Shown here: positions 1 to 10,305 of the stretch, one piece after another
How positions within the stretch are numbered: the first letter of the stretch is position 1
Layout: each line of letters begins with the position of its first letter
Source of the DNA: Parastagonospora avenae f. sp. tritici 18332-5
Lineage: Eukaryota; Ascomycota; Dothideomycetes; Pleosporales; Phaeosphaeriaceae
Direction of reading: 5' to 3'
Length of the DNA stretch: 64,000 bases
Assembly (NCBI GenBank): GCA_022559985.1
Contig: JAFJTR010000092.1
Span: 1-64,000 of the forward strand
Notes under the pieces: model-generated
What the model was told of the DNA's origin: nothing
The model's database searches: none
The model's input: only the letters and a program-made list of their open reading frames with translations
Translations under genes and position numbers: made by a program

Positions 1-301
1 ACAACCCCCCCTCGTGCGATGTCTACACCGTGCAAACCTTTCTGCCTCGCGCGTAAGTGCTGATAGCATTTGCTAGCTAGCAGGGAGCCCATTCAACACA
101 TTGAGCATTTAGTACGGCTAATAAAACGAGTCAACGTTATCGAGTGCCAGTGCATCATATGCTCGTGTCTCCCCGTGCCCTTCAGAATGAGAAAAGTCGA
201 CGCCTAACTCCCAAAAATGTTCCATCACATCCATGCCGCCACATCCAATCTTGATTATAACCTCCCTGTTGATCTCGCTCATCTTAGGCTCATTCGTAGC
301 C
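1..301. other. intergenic stretch, nothing recognised
   Basis: This is the 3' flank of the Q-rich gene that ends at 302. I see no convincing coding frame, RNA gene or repeat here. The short open frames overlapping it are antisense shadows of the 9-bp repeat in the neighbouring gene. Confidence 0.5.
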
Positions 302-1512
302 TTAGTTTCCCACACCCTGCTGACCTTGCTGACCTTGCTGACCTTGCTGACCTTGCTGACCTTGCTGACCTTGCTGGTTTTTCTGTTCTTGTTGCGCAAG
401 CATCGCCCTACGATACTGCTCTCTCTGCGTCGCCATGATCTCATGAACAAGCGGTTCCATCTCTGTAACCTGAGCCATCATATCAGAGTCATCCATGGAC
501 CAGCCCTGGTTTCGCAGCCAAATTGTAATTTGGGAGCGAAGGAACCACCAACTGGGGAGCAAATTCAGGCACGCCAAAATTCGGAGATTTTGCTCGGCCA
601 ACATAGCGCCGTACTGGTTGGCGGATTTATGAAACTGTACCTCCGTGTTCTTCAGGCACCAGTCCCAGAGATTGTATGCGTATTTGTCGAGTTCCGAGCT
701 TTTGATGACGCTGGTTATTTTGTTCTGGGGTAAGACGCTAGGGATTTGGGTGAACATGAAGTTAATGACGACGTGGAAGGCGGGAACGTCTGGTTTAGCG
801 AATTGTTCGGCCGACAGAGGGGGTTGGGCAGTTGCTGGGGTTCTGATTTGCGGGCTGCTAGCCATTTGAGGGATGTTTATGGAGTCCGGGGCGGCGAGAG
901 AGACATAGTGACCATTAACGCCATTAAGGCGGTCAGATCTAGGTGAAAAAGCAATGTACTGTTGCTGCTGCTGTGGGAAACCGGAGTATGATAGAGACGG
1001 AATGTTCGGCGTAGTATACGGTGTGAGTAGGCTCATTCGAGGGTCTTTATGGTGTGGTGAATACTGCTGGCCACTCGTCTGGCTTATATTAGAATGATGT
1101 TTGGTAAAGAACAGTAGCACATGTGTGAGCAAATGAGTTGCCTGGTCTCCTTGTTGAAGTAATGACAAGTAGGACCCAGAGTAGCTTCTACTTACTTCGT
1201 TCTCCTCGTGGACCATTTTCTGCTTCTTGCCAGGTTGGCTGCGGGCTCCAGCGCCCTTGCCCTTTGGTGTAGTATTCTTTGGCGACACCTTCTAGTCTGT
1301 CAGTATCCTCAGGCATTGGTCCATTTGCTTTGACCCACTTCATTCTTCGTCTTGCGCTTCTGACTGCTCGTGGTTGCACGCGCGTTGGAAGGCGTCGGCG
1401 TTGCGGGTGTCTGCTTCAGCGTTAGCACTCGAACACTATGAGTGAAATATCTGTAGCTTCTCGCCTTCCGCGCTGTCGGGGTAGTTGGGCTTCCCATGTC
1501 CATGGAGTCCAT
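302..1512 (-). CDS. hypothetical Q-rich protein with GQQ tandem tail
   Basis: I do not recognise this protein. My model has three exons on the minus strand, 1512-1339, 1291-1196 and 1078-302, giving about 348 residues. The introns (1292-1338, 47 bp; 1079-1195, 117 bp) have GTGGGT/TAG and GTAAGT/CAG borders and keep the frame. The start is the ATG at 1512; the longer open frame that ends at 302 has no ATG at its own 5' end, which is why an upstream exon is needed. The N-terminal part is basic and Ser/Thr/Pro-rich, followed by a Pro/Gln-rich linker. A more ordered, Trp-rich helical region (about residues 190-310, with WDWCLKN and LPSWWFLRSQ) comes next, then a Gln-rich tail ending in about seven GQQ repeats. 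A nuclear or regulatory protein is possible, but that is inference. The splicing of the second intron is the weakest part. Confidence 0.55.
319..372. repeat. 9-bp tandem repeat, six units
   Basis: The unit GCTGACCTT is repeated six times without a break and continues into a partial seventh copy. It lies inside the minus-strand gene near its stop codon and encodes the Gly-Gln-Gln repeats of the C-terminal tail. Because the unit is a multiple of three, copy-number change would alter length without shifting the frame. Confidence 0.95.
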
Positions 1513-2055
1513 CTTCTTTGATAGGATTGATACGTGACTCGTGCTCGGTGTGGGTCGTGGTTGAGGAAATTAAAGAAGAGTTGTAGCCAAACACTCGGGT
1601 AGAAGCTGTCGAAGGTGGGGCGTTATTTGAGGTAGGTGAAAGTCTTAGCGTCATGACGTGCGGGTCGCGATTTGAGAGCTGAGAGAAACGCGCATTACAT
1701 GCAGGACGGGAGCAACTAAAAGAGAAGTCTATCATGCCGGCAGTGCCACCGTCTCCATAGTGAGACTCAGAACACATGATGATGAGACTGACGCAGAGAC
1801 GAGAGCAAGAAGAATCACGAAAGGGCATAAAAGAGATTCTAATTTTGCAAAATGTTCGGCCCATTGAAGCCGTGTCAAGTGGAATCGCAGTGTCCAGAAG
1901 TCCCCAGGTAGAGCTTCATATATCCAGAATTCTACCTGTTGAGACTATGAGCACCGTGATATGTGTTACGCCCAGTTACCCTTCCGTGAACGCCGTGCCG
2001 CCGTGTCCTTGCCCGCGTGGTATCCAGTATCCGAAGCGCCGTTGCCGTGAACATC
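1513..2055. other. intergenic stretch, nothing recognised
   Basis: This holds the upstream region of the Q-rich gene and the 3' flank of the J-protein gene. Overlapping short frames on both strands have no recognisable product. No promoter element could be named with confidence. Confidence 0.5.
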
Positions 2056-3212
2056 TTAGGCCTTTGCACTCGCACTCGCACGACCCTTTGCTTTGCCTCG
2101 AGCCTTTGACTTGCGCGGTGCCTTCTCTTCTTCAGACTCGCCAATGTCCTCTTCGCCCATCTCCATGTCGTCGTCCTCATCTTCTTCCTTGGCCTTCTTG
2201 GTTCGAGCGCTGCGCTTAGGCTTCTTCACACGATTGGCCTCGAACAGCTCCTCCGGTGGCTCATCCATGGGTGTGGACCGCTTGCTACCGCGCGACTTGG
2301 GCGCATACTTGTCTTCAAGAGCATCGAAGAAGTTGCCCGCCCTGGCCTTTTGACGCTGCTGAATGAGGGCTGCGAGACCTGCCATGTCGTCTGTACCGCC
2401 CTTTTTGCTTTTCGGCTTGGCTTTGCCGTCGGCCTTGCCGTTCACTGTCTTCGCCTCGTTCTTGTTGGCCTCACGCTCGTCGTAGTCCTCCCGCCTCTTC
2501 TTCTCCGCGTCTTTGGCGGCTTGTCGAGTCTCGTCGGTCTCTCGTTCATACGCTGGAAGTGCATCAATATTTCCCTTCGCGATCTCTTCGTCCAAGATCT
2601 GTCGGAAGCGATCATCGTCCTCCAGTATGTCCGACAGCATGACCATCTCGTACATGCGGTTCAAGTTTCCCTTGCATTTCTTGTACGCCTTGAGCAGGTC
2701 TCCGCGCTCTTCTTCGCTGCCCTTGTAGTCATTCTTCAGTTTGTCAATAGACTCCTCAGTGACCACATTGTCGAACTGCTCGCGGTAGAATTTCAGCCAA
2801 TTGAAATCGTCGTCGTCCTCGAGCGTCTCTGCAGTGCTGCCAGTGAGGTCGTATCGCTTGCGTCGGCGATCGTCAGAAAGTACGGCGTATGCGAAGGCGA
2901 TCTCCTGGAACTTCTTGTTGGCGGCAACTTTATCGGCTGGGGCAGCCTTGTCTGTGTCAAGTTAATACTGCAGCCTCATGTTCAATCGATGAGCATACCA
3001 GGATGGTGTATGAGTGCGAGCTTTCGGTATGCCTTCTTCACATCGTCGGCTGTTGCCTCAGTCTCTAAGCCAAGCTCCTCATATGGGTCGATAGAAGGTG
3101 GTCCATCTTCTTCACAGATGTCGTCTTCTTCGTCATTGTTGACGAATGGTTCCTCATGCATTTCCTCCTTTTCCTCACGTTCCCTGCGATTGGCTCGACT
3201 GGTTCGCGCCAT
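2056..3212 (-). CDS. DnaJ-domain protein, DNAJC9-like
   Basis: J-domain co-chaperone of the DNAJC9 type, a family known to stimulate Hsp70 and, in animals, to bind histones H3-H4; a nuclear role here is inferred. Two exons, 3212-2999 and 2951-2056, are joined across a 47-bp intron (2952-2998) that interrupts the codon after His-His-Pro, so splicing restores the catalytic HPD motif (HHPDKA). The J domain covers about residues 40-110 (DPYEELGLE at its start). It is followed by an acidic helical region (about 120-200) and a very Lys/Arg/Glu-rich C-terminal tail of about 370 residues total length, with several likely nuclear localisation signals. The ATG at 3212 follows a short divergent promoter shared with the deaminase gene starting at 3393. 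The identification as J protein is firm; DNAJC9 orthology is likely from the J-domain position and charged tail. Confidence 0.88.
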
Positions 3213-3392
3213 GATTCTATCGTGTGTGGTGATTGAGTGTTGGAGTTGGCGCAGTGAGTTGCGTCCAAGTCAGAAACGCGTCGCGTAAATCGGCTCGGAC
3301 ATAACGCGGAGCTATGACGTACCCACTCACCCTCACCTGCACTCTCAACGACAAGGCTCGATGCACTCTTACACGGCACATTCTCCATCACC
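3213..3392. promoter_or_regulatory. 180-bp divergent promoter region
   Basis: Only 180 bp separate the start codons of the J-protein gene (minus) and the RIB2-type deaminase gene (plus), so both promoters must lie here or overlap the neighbouring 5' ends. I see no TATA box that I would defend. Confidence 0.6.
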
Positions 3393-3962
3393 ATGTCCCA
3401 AAATTGGCCAGGCCCTCCACCCATGTTCGACGGTCACATTCCGCCTGCAGAAAAGCCGGACCCCAACAACCACCTCCAGTATATGCTACTAGCATTGGAC
3501 CAGGCCCAAGAGTCACCACCAAAGCCATCCAACTTCCGTGTTGGTGCATTGCTCGTTGATGCTGATACAGGAGCTATCCTATCACGTGGCTACACACTGG
3601 AATGTGAAGGCAACACGCATGCTGAGCAATGCTGTCTGCTCAAATATGCTCAGGCACATGACTTGCCAGAAGAACGAGTAGGCGAAGCATTACCGCCAAA
3701 CACAGTCATATACACAACCATGGAGCCTTGCAATTTGCGACTGAGCGGAAACCTGCCTTGCGTTGACCGCATCATAAGGACGACTTCGCTGAACGGGGAC
3801 AGAACGATCAAGAAGGTGTATCTTGGTGTGCAAGAGCCCGAGAAGTTCGTGGGCGAGAACGAAGGAAGGAAGAAGCTGGAGCAGTATGGCATTGAATGCA
3901 TACATGTGCCGGGACTGGAGGAGCGCATTCTGCATATTGCGACGGCTGGACACGAGCAATGA
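3393..3962 (+). CDS. RIB2: DRAP deaminase (riboflavin biosynthesis), RIB2-type
   Basis: Single-exon protein of 189 residues of the cytidine/deoxycytidylate deaminase fold. It carries the zinc and proton-transfer motif HAE (in NTHAEQC, about residues 76-82) and the second zinc site TMEPCNLRLSGNLPCVDR (about 110-127), followed by VYLGVQEPEKF and a conserved C-terminal block (IECIHVPGLEE). These blocks match the C-terminal deaminase half of yeast Rib2, which deaminates 2,5-diamino-6-ribitylamino-4(3H)-pyrimidinone 5'-phosphate in the fungal riboflavin pathway. Yeast Rib2 also has an N-terminal pseudouridine-synthase domain; this protein lacks it and is the deaminase module alone. The start ATG at 3393 lies 180 bp from the divergent J-protein start. 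The RIB7 reductase, which acts just before this step, is encoded at 11406-12281. Confidence 0.88.
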   Translation: MSQNWPGPPPMFDGHIPPAEKPDPNNHLQYMLLALDQAQESPPKPSNFRVGALLVDADTGAILSRGYTLECEGNTHAEQCCLLKYAQAHDLPEERVGEALPPNTVIYTTMEPCNLRLSGNLPCVDRIIRTTSLNGDRTIKKVYLGVQEPEKFVGENEGRKKLEQYGIECIHVPGLEERILHIATAGHEQ

Positions 3963-4454
3963 CGACAAAACTTCAAGCTAGAAGTCGTGAGAATGACTTG
4001 CATAGAACGGCAATTAAAGGGTTTTTTAAGAGTTCAAGAAGAGAAACATTCCTCCATGGACCATGACACAAACACGTTGAGGACTGAGCTTGCGAATGTT
4101 GCAGAGTGCCCGCGGAACGACCTTCCGAAGTGGCGGGACGGCTCCGCTCTACACAGCATCAAAGACAACGACAATTCGACCATACCAAAGCTTGCATACC
4201 AACAATCCCATCATCAGCCCATCCGTCTTCCATCCACCGTCCAGCCCCGCAAAAACGGTCGAAAACGGTCCAGATCCCCGTCCGCAACTCAACGCGCACA
4301 ACGACGTCATGACTTACCCGATCACCGAAACCGCTCCAACACACGCAATGTGAAGTATGTATGACGCGCCAGGCAAAAACACAATTGGATAGAAGTCAGC
4401 ACACACGGCACAGCACTCACGTATAACAATCAATCTCACTATTCGTTCCTTACC
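3963..4454. other. intergenic stretch, nothing recognised
   Basis: About 490 bp between the deaminase gene and the NTF2-like gene. Short open frames on both strands have no family features. The stretch before 4455 is C/A-rich, as is common before fungal starts. Confidence 0.5.
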
Positions 4455-5119
4455 ATGCGTCCCTTTACTCTCAACGCTTGCAACACATCTCTCCGAACAC
4501 TCAGAAAGCCAGTTACTTCCAGAATACAAAGAGCAAGAATGTCGACATCCCAGGATCTGAATCTCGAGACCAAGCACGTTACGACGGCGCCGGGAATCAA
4601 GTTGTCGGAGCACCAAGAGACGATTGTGGGCTCGGTGCTGGATTTGTTTGCGGGCAAGCCGTCGTTGCAGAAACTCGCGCTTTGGCGGGACGATGCTACG
4701 TTCAATGATCCTCTTACGAGTGCCAAGGGACGCGAGCAGTACTCTGCGCAATGGTATGGGCTGCAACAAGCCTTCTCGGAAATCGACCGCTTGAACCATC
4801 AAGTCAAGGATTCTGGGAACCCGATCTTGATGGACTTGAGGACCAAGTATGTCATCAAGGGGATCAACAAGGAGCAGACAATTCAGAGCTTGGTTTCGAT
4901 TCATTTGGATGATCAGGGCAAGATTAGTAAGGTCGAGGACAAGTGGAATGGAGAACTGCCAACTGGCACGATTGCACAAGTAAGTCCCGCTCGTCTCTGC
5001 CAGATGGGCTTGTTTGCTGATTATAGTAGGCTTTCCGACACCTGAACGCCGTGACAGTACCAAAAATAGTCAGTGTACCCAGGAATGACAAGGAGGATGC
5101 CGAGAAGGGTAACCAGTAG
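4455..5119 (+). CDS. NTF2-like / SnoaL-like domain protein
   Basis: Two exons, 4455-4979 and 5030-5119, joined by a 50-bp intron with GTAAGT donor and TAG acceptor; the product is 204 residues. The first 30 residues are rich in Arg, Ser and Thr with no acidic residue, resembling a mitochondrial presequence, and a second ATG at 4539 (MSTSQDL) could start a shorter cytosolic form. The body (about residues 50-170) has the pattern of the cone-like NTF2/SnoaL fold: a helix followed by FNDPLTSAKG and a run of beta-strands ending in KISKVEDKWNGE. This fold serves as small-molecule binding or isomerase-like scaffolds, but no catalytic pair is obvious, so I give no substrate. Without the intron the frame would end early at 5045 with a non-homologous tail. 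Confidence 0.7.
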
Positions 5120-5234
5120 AAGAAACCAAATTGGATCGTCTTGAGCATCGTTTTATACATATACTCATGAATTCGTAAGCGCATTAAAAATAAGGCCGTG
5201 GCTCTTCCTTCCGCCTAATCGTCAAATCTTGATA

Positions 5235-5899
5235 TCATGACCTGTTGAACATTCTTCCGACCGCCACTTGTAGCATAATCGCCACAATGGCCGTGCCGAT
5301 GCCGAGTACCTTCAAGCTTGGAGCTCCTGATACAAGTAAGATTGTTCCGCAATCTCCTTGTGCTGTTCTAGGGAGACCTGGTCCATCCATCGTTATCGTT
5401 GCGCAAAAGCCGCCCTGTGCTTGATTCGGAGGTTGGTTATATACAGTCGTGTGAGGAGCTGGGTTCGCGTATACGATCGCAGTCTGTTGTTGCGGGTAGA
5501 CAGTGACGGTTGTGATTGACGCGACATTGACAGATCCTCCGCAAGTGTTTCCACTCGGACAGCAGCCGATCAAACCGTTCGAGTTTGCGGGAGAAGCGCA
5601 CACATAGTTTGCAGGGCAGCACCTGTTTCGATTAGAAGTTGTCGCGCATCCTTGATCTTCACAACATACCAACTCGGCTGATTGACGTTTGCACAGCTCA
5701 CAGACGCCGAAGCAGGGCACATGTTGGTTCCCTGCGCTACGACCTGTCCACCATCTGGGCTTACAATGTACACGGCTCCACTAAAGGGCGCGTTGTTTGT
5801 AAGCTGTTGCGGTATAGCTTCAGGCTTCGCTATCGGTTCCGCACCGGTTGATACTGGTAACAGGAGTGCCAAAAGGCTGCCGAGCGCAAATCGTCGCAT
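5235..5899 (-). CDS. secreted Cys-rich protein, probable GPI anchor
   Basis: Two exons, 5899-5670 and 5622-5235, joined by a 47-bp intron (5623-5669, GTATGT...CAG), give 205 residues. The N-terminus (MRRFALGSLLALLLPVSTGAEP) is a clear signal peptide. The middle has a cysteine cluster with repeated CCP motifs (CCPANYVC and GCCPSGNTCGG, about residues 78-105). A Thr/Val/Tyr/Pro/Gln-rich segment follows, and the C-terminus is a hydrophobic stretch (about 180-198) followed by a short basic tail, the usual arrangement of a GPI-attachment signal. A cell-wall or plasma-membrane surface protein is the likely role; a secreted interaction protein is possible. No enzyme domain is visible. Start chosen at the ATG directly before the signal peptide rather than an upstream in-frame ATG at 5974. 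Confidence 0.7.
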
Positions 5900-6677
5900 A
5901 TTGTCAAAGTCGGACAAAGATGACAAAGATAAGCTGAAAGTAAGGCTCAAGTGAAGCCGAAGAGCCAAAAGCAAACTTGAAATACCTGTATGATGCGGTT
6001 AGTATTGCGGCGCCGAAGATGCCCTCTAGCCCGCAGACTTGACGTAGGAAGAGATGACCAAGGTCACCCGGTTCTTAGGCGGGCGTCAGCTCTTATGACC
6101 TTGGTCAGAGCTACATGGCAGCTTGCGGGAAGCTGGCAAGCTCTCGAGCTGGCTACATGTCAGTCTAGCCTGTCTTGGATAGCTCTAGGTTGTGCCGGTG
6201 AGCGGGCGATCTTTGGGCTCTGCGCTCGCATAAGTCTAGACTAAATGCGTAAATCGATGTATTCTGCTGTCTTCTCACAGGCTGCGGCCCAACACGTGAT
6301 GGCATATTGTCGGTGTTAAGATGTGCTGTAAGTGCAAGGACCAGGGAAAACCTGGCCACAGAGTTTGCTCTCCACCGAGGCATTTGTTGGCAGCGGAACG
6401 GTGAAACGAGGCGATCGAGTATAGACAGGGCGAAAGCCTTGATTCGCTCCCTGCAAAACAGCATGCATGAGCCTTGAAGGCGGCTCAGTCGGATATGCGA
6501 AGCTATCGCGTGGTGTGATGGATGTGGTGCATGCATGTGAGCCGATCATCCCGACTTACACGAAGTGGGGAGCTGGAAAGCCCAAGCGTCGTCATCACGT
6601 GAGTTGGCGTGGATGCTACTCGCGTGTCGCGTCTACTCCGCTTCATCCCACCTCAGTTATCAACAACACAATATGAT
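5900..6677. other. intergenic stretch, nothing recognised
   Basis: This is the divergent region between the secreted-protein gene and STN1. It contains several direct short repeats such as AGCTGGCAAGCT/GAGCTGGCTACAT near 6130-6160 but nothing I can assign. No coding frame with family features was found. Confidence 0.5.
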
Positions 6678-7504
6678 ATGTCAACGCTGCCGCCTGTACG
6701 TCCATATAGAATATATCCGGCATACTGCTTCCGCGCATCGCCGACATACGATGCCTGGGTAAAGCTTACTGCAGCTGACGTCCAGGCTTTGTGTCGTCAG
6801 CCGGACTTCCCAGGTAGTGGTCACTGCTCAGTACACAATTTTCTTCGTATGGCTAATGGTGTGCAGAGCAGCATCTTTACTTCCATCTCAACCACCCTAT
6901 TCGTTATGTTCGTCTCGTTGGCGTAGTCGTAGCCATTGATGACATCAACCTTAAATACACCGTTCTCACGATTGACGATGGAAGTGGCTCGAACATTGAG
7001 CTGAAGATTGTGAGAGAACAATCTGCTGAACGAAACGCGTTGGTTTCTTCGTCGAAGACCACGCTCGAGAACGTAAACGTCATTAGCCAGCTTGGTGTCT
7101 TTGAAGTTCTGGTGGACAGCCGGAGTTTAGATATTGGCACAGTTGTAAAAGCAAAAGGCACAATATCCGAGTTTCGAGGCATCAAGCAGCTGGACCTCAA
7201 AAGGATCTGGGTGGTCACCACAACAGACGAAGAAGCGCAGGCTTGGGCGGAGACAGCTACATACAAGCGGGAGATACTGTCGAAACCGTGGCACTTGACC
7301 ATTACGGAACACAGACAGATCAAGGCTAAGATGAAGTCGGAAAAAAAGAAATTACAAGAGTACGAGAAACGCAAGGCCGAACACGAGGCAAAGAAATTGG
7401 AGCAAAGGCAAACACGCGAAGTGTATTTGGCGCAAAGAGAAAAGAAATTGGAGGTGCGAAGGCGGAAGGAAGAGGTCATGATGAACGCTGGAGCGCTCTT
7501 TTAG
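6678..7504 (+). CDS. STN1: CST complex subunit STN1 (telomere capping)
   Basis: Two exons, 6678-6813 and 6867-7504, joined over a 53-bp intron, encode 257 residues. The junction restores LYFHLNHPIRYVRLVGVVVA, the hallmark start of the Stn1 OB fold, followed by DDINLKYTVLTIDDGSG. Stn1 pairs with Ten1 (and Cdc13/Ctc1) to bind telomeric single-stranded DNA, cap chromosome ends and help fill-in by DNA polymerase alpha, in the nucleus. The N-terminal arm (RPYRIYPAYCFRASPTYDAW) is also typical of fungal Stn1. The OB fold spans about residues 45-175. The last 80 residues are a highly charged Lys/Glu/Arg helix rather than an obvious winged-helix pair. The ATG at 6678 was chosen because it begins directly before the conserved arm. 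Neighbours are unrelated. Confidence 0.88.
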
Positions 7505-7878
7505 TCGTCTCGATGCCAGATGGTGAAAAGCCTCGCAATTCCCATTACCACTCTCTAAAGAAACAAGGTACCAGTCATTCCACCTTAATTGGCCGGGACG
7601 TGGATCGATTCAGAATATCATAAATCTCACTGCGCGCCGTCTTTCTACAGTACAGGCGGACAGTGCGAGCATCGGCTTTTGTAGTCAAAGACGCTGATTG
7701 GGCATGCCAAGCGAATTGTGGCTCAGCTGCCTTGTCCAGGTGCCACCTAAGACACGCTCAATCGTTTCTACAATCTTCTCGCAACCTCATCTCATTCCAG
7801 TACGGACTGTCTCGGGATCACCAATACATCGCCATTCTGGAACTCGCCGACAGGGCTTCCATAATAAGCATATTCGCC
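7505..7878. other. intergenic stretch, nothing recognised
   Basis: This is the 3' flank of STN1 and the promoter region of the HET gene. An in-frame extension of the HET frame reaches back to 7663 but begins without a conserved block, and I do not use it. Confidence 0.5.
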
Positions 7879-9893
7879 ATGTCAGCGCACGACCCTGGCG
7901 GGGACAGCGTATACACATATGAGCCTCTACCGAACCATAACAACACTCGCCTACTACATTTACAACCAGGGCTTCCTGGCGAGCCTTTGTATGGCTCCTT
8001 GGCCATTTCCGATTTGTATGACTGCGGAGGTACATACGAGGCAATTTCTTATGCTTGGGGCAGTTCAGTCAAACCACAATACATCTCACTAGACGATCGG
8101 AGACTCGCCATTACAGAGAGTCTTTTTACCGCTTTGCAGCGCTTCCGATCCGCTCGATCAGTACGTGTCTTGTGGGCCGATGCTGTTTGCATCGATCAAG
8201 CAAACGAAGGCGAAAGAAGCTTGCAAGTAAATAGGATGGGTCAAATATATCGCGGTGCTGCTAGCGTATTGGTGTGGTTGGGTCACGAGGATGAGGCGCA
8301 TGTGCAGGCCGTTTTGAGAGGCATTTGCGAATTTCTCGAAGACGGAGCTGAGCGTCATGACTACTACTGGCATGAGTCACAGGTGCAGACATTTGAAGGA
8401 GAGCGAGTGCTCTTCGACCCAAATAAAGGGGAAATCGATGGACTCCTAAGCGTGTGCGCATGTAATTGGTTAGCAGACCTCAATACGCGAATTGTACGTG
8501 AGACATGCACTGACTTCGTACGCCAATCTCTAGGTTCGGTCGAGGCTGGGTAAGTAACTCCTTCGAAAATGTCTACATGACTCAAACACCGGTCCCCTGC
8601 TTTCAAATTTGCCCCATGCGCTTCTCTTCAAATCTTCCATGTCAAGCTAGCGCAGTTGACCCAATTTATATTCTGGTCGCTCCACTAATGCAATGCACAG
8701 TAAGACACATACATCTTCATGTCGACACTCGTTCTATCCTTGGCTGACTTTCAAAATCCTTCAGGATACTTCAAGAGGTAGCGTTGGCGCACACAGCTAT
8801 CATCCATTGGGGCCATGCACGATTTTCTTTTGAAATGCTTGCTGAGGCCCTCATTGAAGCTGGTTCTATCGAATACTACATGCCAATGCTCAATCGCCCC
8901 GTTCTCAACCGCGGTCTCCTCATTAGTGCCATACGCAAGACGCAGCAGAACATCGATTTCATGGTCCCCTTCAGCGCACTCTTTGGCTATTCTCGTTATC
9001 ACGAATTCACCAACGTTAAAGACCGCGTGTATGGACTATTGGGATTGCAAACCATTGAAACGATTGACACCGGCGGAGCATTGTTTGTCGTGCCTGATTA
9101 TTCGTTGTCCGACAAGGCGTGTTTCCAACAAGTTGCAGAAAAGATACTGATCGAAAGACAAGATCTGAGCTTTCTTTCACGAGTAAGACACATGCCTGAT
9201 ATGCAGACAGATTGGCCGTCATGGGTGCCGCAATGGAACAAATGGAGGTTTACCGGGCAGATTCGCACTTCTGTACACAGTTTCGGATCTCCGAAGGAGC
9301 CCTGCATACGAAAAGAGATGACGGGACCTTATACGTACCTCTGCATTGATGGATTCGTCATCGATTCTGTGCATCAGATCCTATGGCAAAACATGGACAG
9401 CGATGATGGGCGCTCTTCTGTGCCTTTTCAAGACTACCAAGACGTAATCAGTGCACTGTCCACAATATACGGTCTACATTGCCTTTTGGAAACGTTCGGA
9501 GAATCAGACACATTCGGAAATACGGCCTTCGGCGAATGGGAAGAGCACTATCATACTTTCATGGAACAACATGCGGATGAGCTGATATACGAATTGGACT
9601 CCCTGCTTCTGGATCGGGGTGCTCGAGCTTTCTGGGGCGCCATGCATAAAAACACATCGAATCAGGTCGTATTCACATCAAGGGAGAATTGCCTAGGCGT
9701 AGGACCGGAAATACTCGAAGAGGGCGATATCATAGCGTACTTCTACGGTGCGCAGGTGCCTTTTGCTCTTAGGCCTCAAGATAGCCACTGGAGATTCGTT
9801 GGAGAATGCTACATGCATGACTTTGTTCAATGCTACGATATAAAGTCGTGGAGTAAGAGTGATGGACAGACTGAGACTTTCCGCATTGTCTGA
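7879..9893 (+). pseudogene. HET-domain gene with out-of-frame core (possible pseudogene)
   Basis: HET (heterokaryon incompatibility) family protein, which in fungi can trigger programmed cell death on non-self contact. The start MSAHDPGG leads into the HET blocks YEAISYAWG (about residue 53) and VLWADAVCIDQANEGER (about 96), then IYRGAASVLVWLG. The next block expected, W-F-x-R-x-W followed by QEVALA, is present in DNA but split. An intron 8469-8533 (GTTAGC...TAG) would restore WFGRGW, yet the next intron 8550-8764 (GTAAGT...CAG) then puts the following ILQEVALA in a different frame. Removing only the second intron keeps one frame but destroys WFGRGW. The remaining part (8765-9893) is a long open frame with the usual HET-gene C-terminal region of low conservation. 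Either a one-base loss inactivated it, or splicing is unusual; a sequence error is also possible. Family call is firm. Confidence 0.75.
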
Positions 9894-10305
9894 GGACGGA
9901 TTGTGGGCTCGAGGGCAACTGGACAACACTAACCATACGACTTCACTAGACCGACACTCCGTGCTAGAGCTAGATTGCCCTGGGCTATAGTCAAGTCAGA
10001 CGGGATGACGGCACTCACCCTCTCCGACACGCCCAATCTCACCCGTCGCTGTCCGAAGAAACTTCGTATCTACCCATCACGCGCTCAAATGCTCTTATCA
10101 TCTTCTTGGAAACAGAAAAAAATTGATTTGGGCGACTTGTATCACAAGGGAATTAGGCAGCAATATGAACAATGTTGACTGTCATACGCGACGAATGAAT
10201 ACTAACTCTAGCGACCACAAGACCCTCACACGCCTGCAGGTTCCCCCAATTTACTTGCCGTAAGGATTCGTTTAAGCAATAATCACTTGCGCTACCTTCG
10301 TCAGA
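9894..10305. other. intergenic stretch, nothing recognised
   Basis: About 410 bp between the HET gene and the hydrolase gene. A 67-codon open frame at 9975-10178 has no family features, and I see no RNA gene. Confidence 0.5.

Noticed and set aside
319..376. Short regular repeats as a CRISPR-like array
   Set aside because: The unit is only 9 bp with no spacers and lies in a coding tail; it is a simple tandem repeat.
2093..3288. Plus-strand open frames across the J-protein gene
   Set aside because: They are antisense shadows of the coding, acidic/basic low-complexity minus-strand exon.
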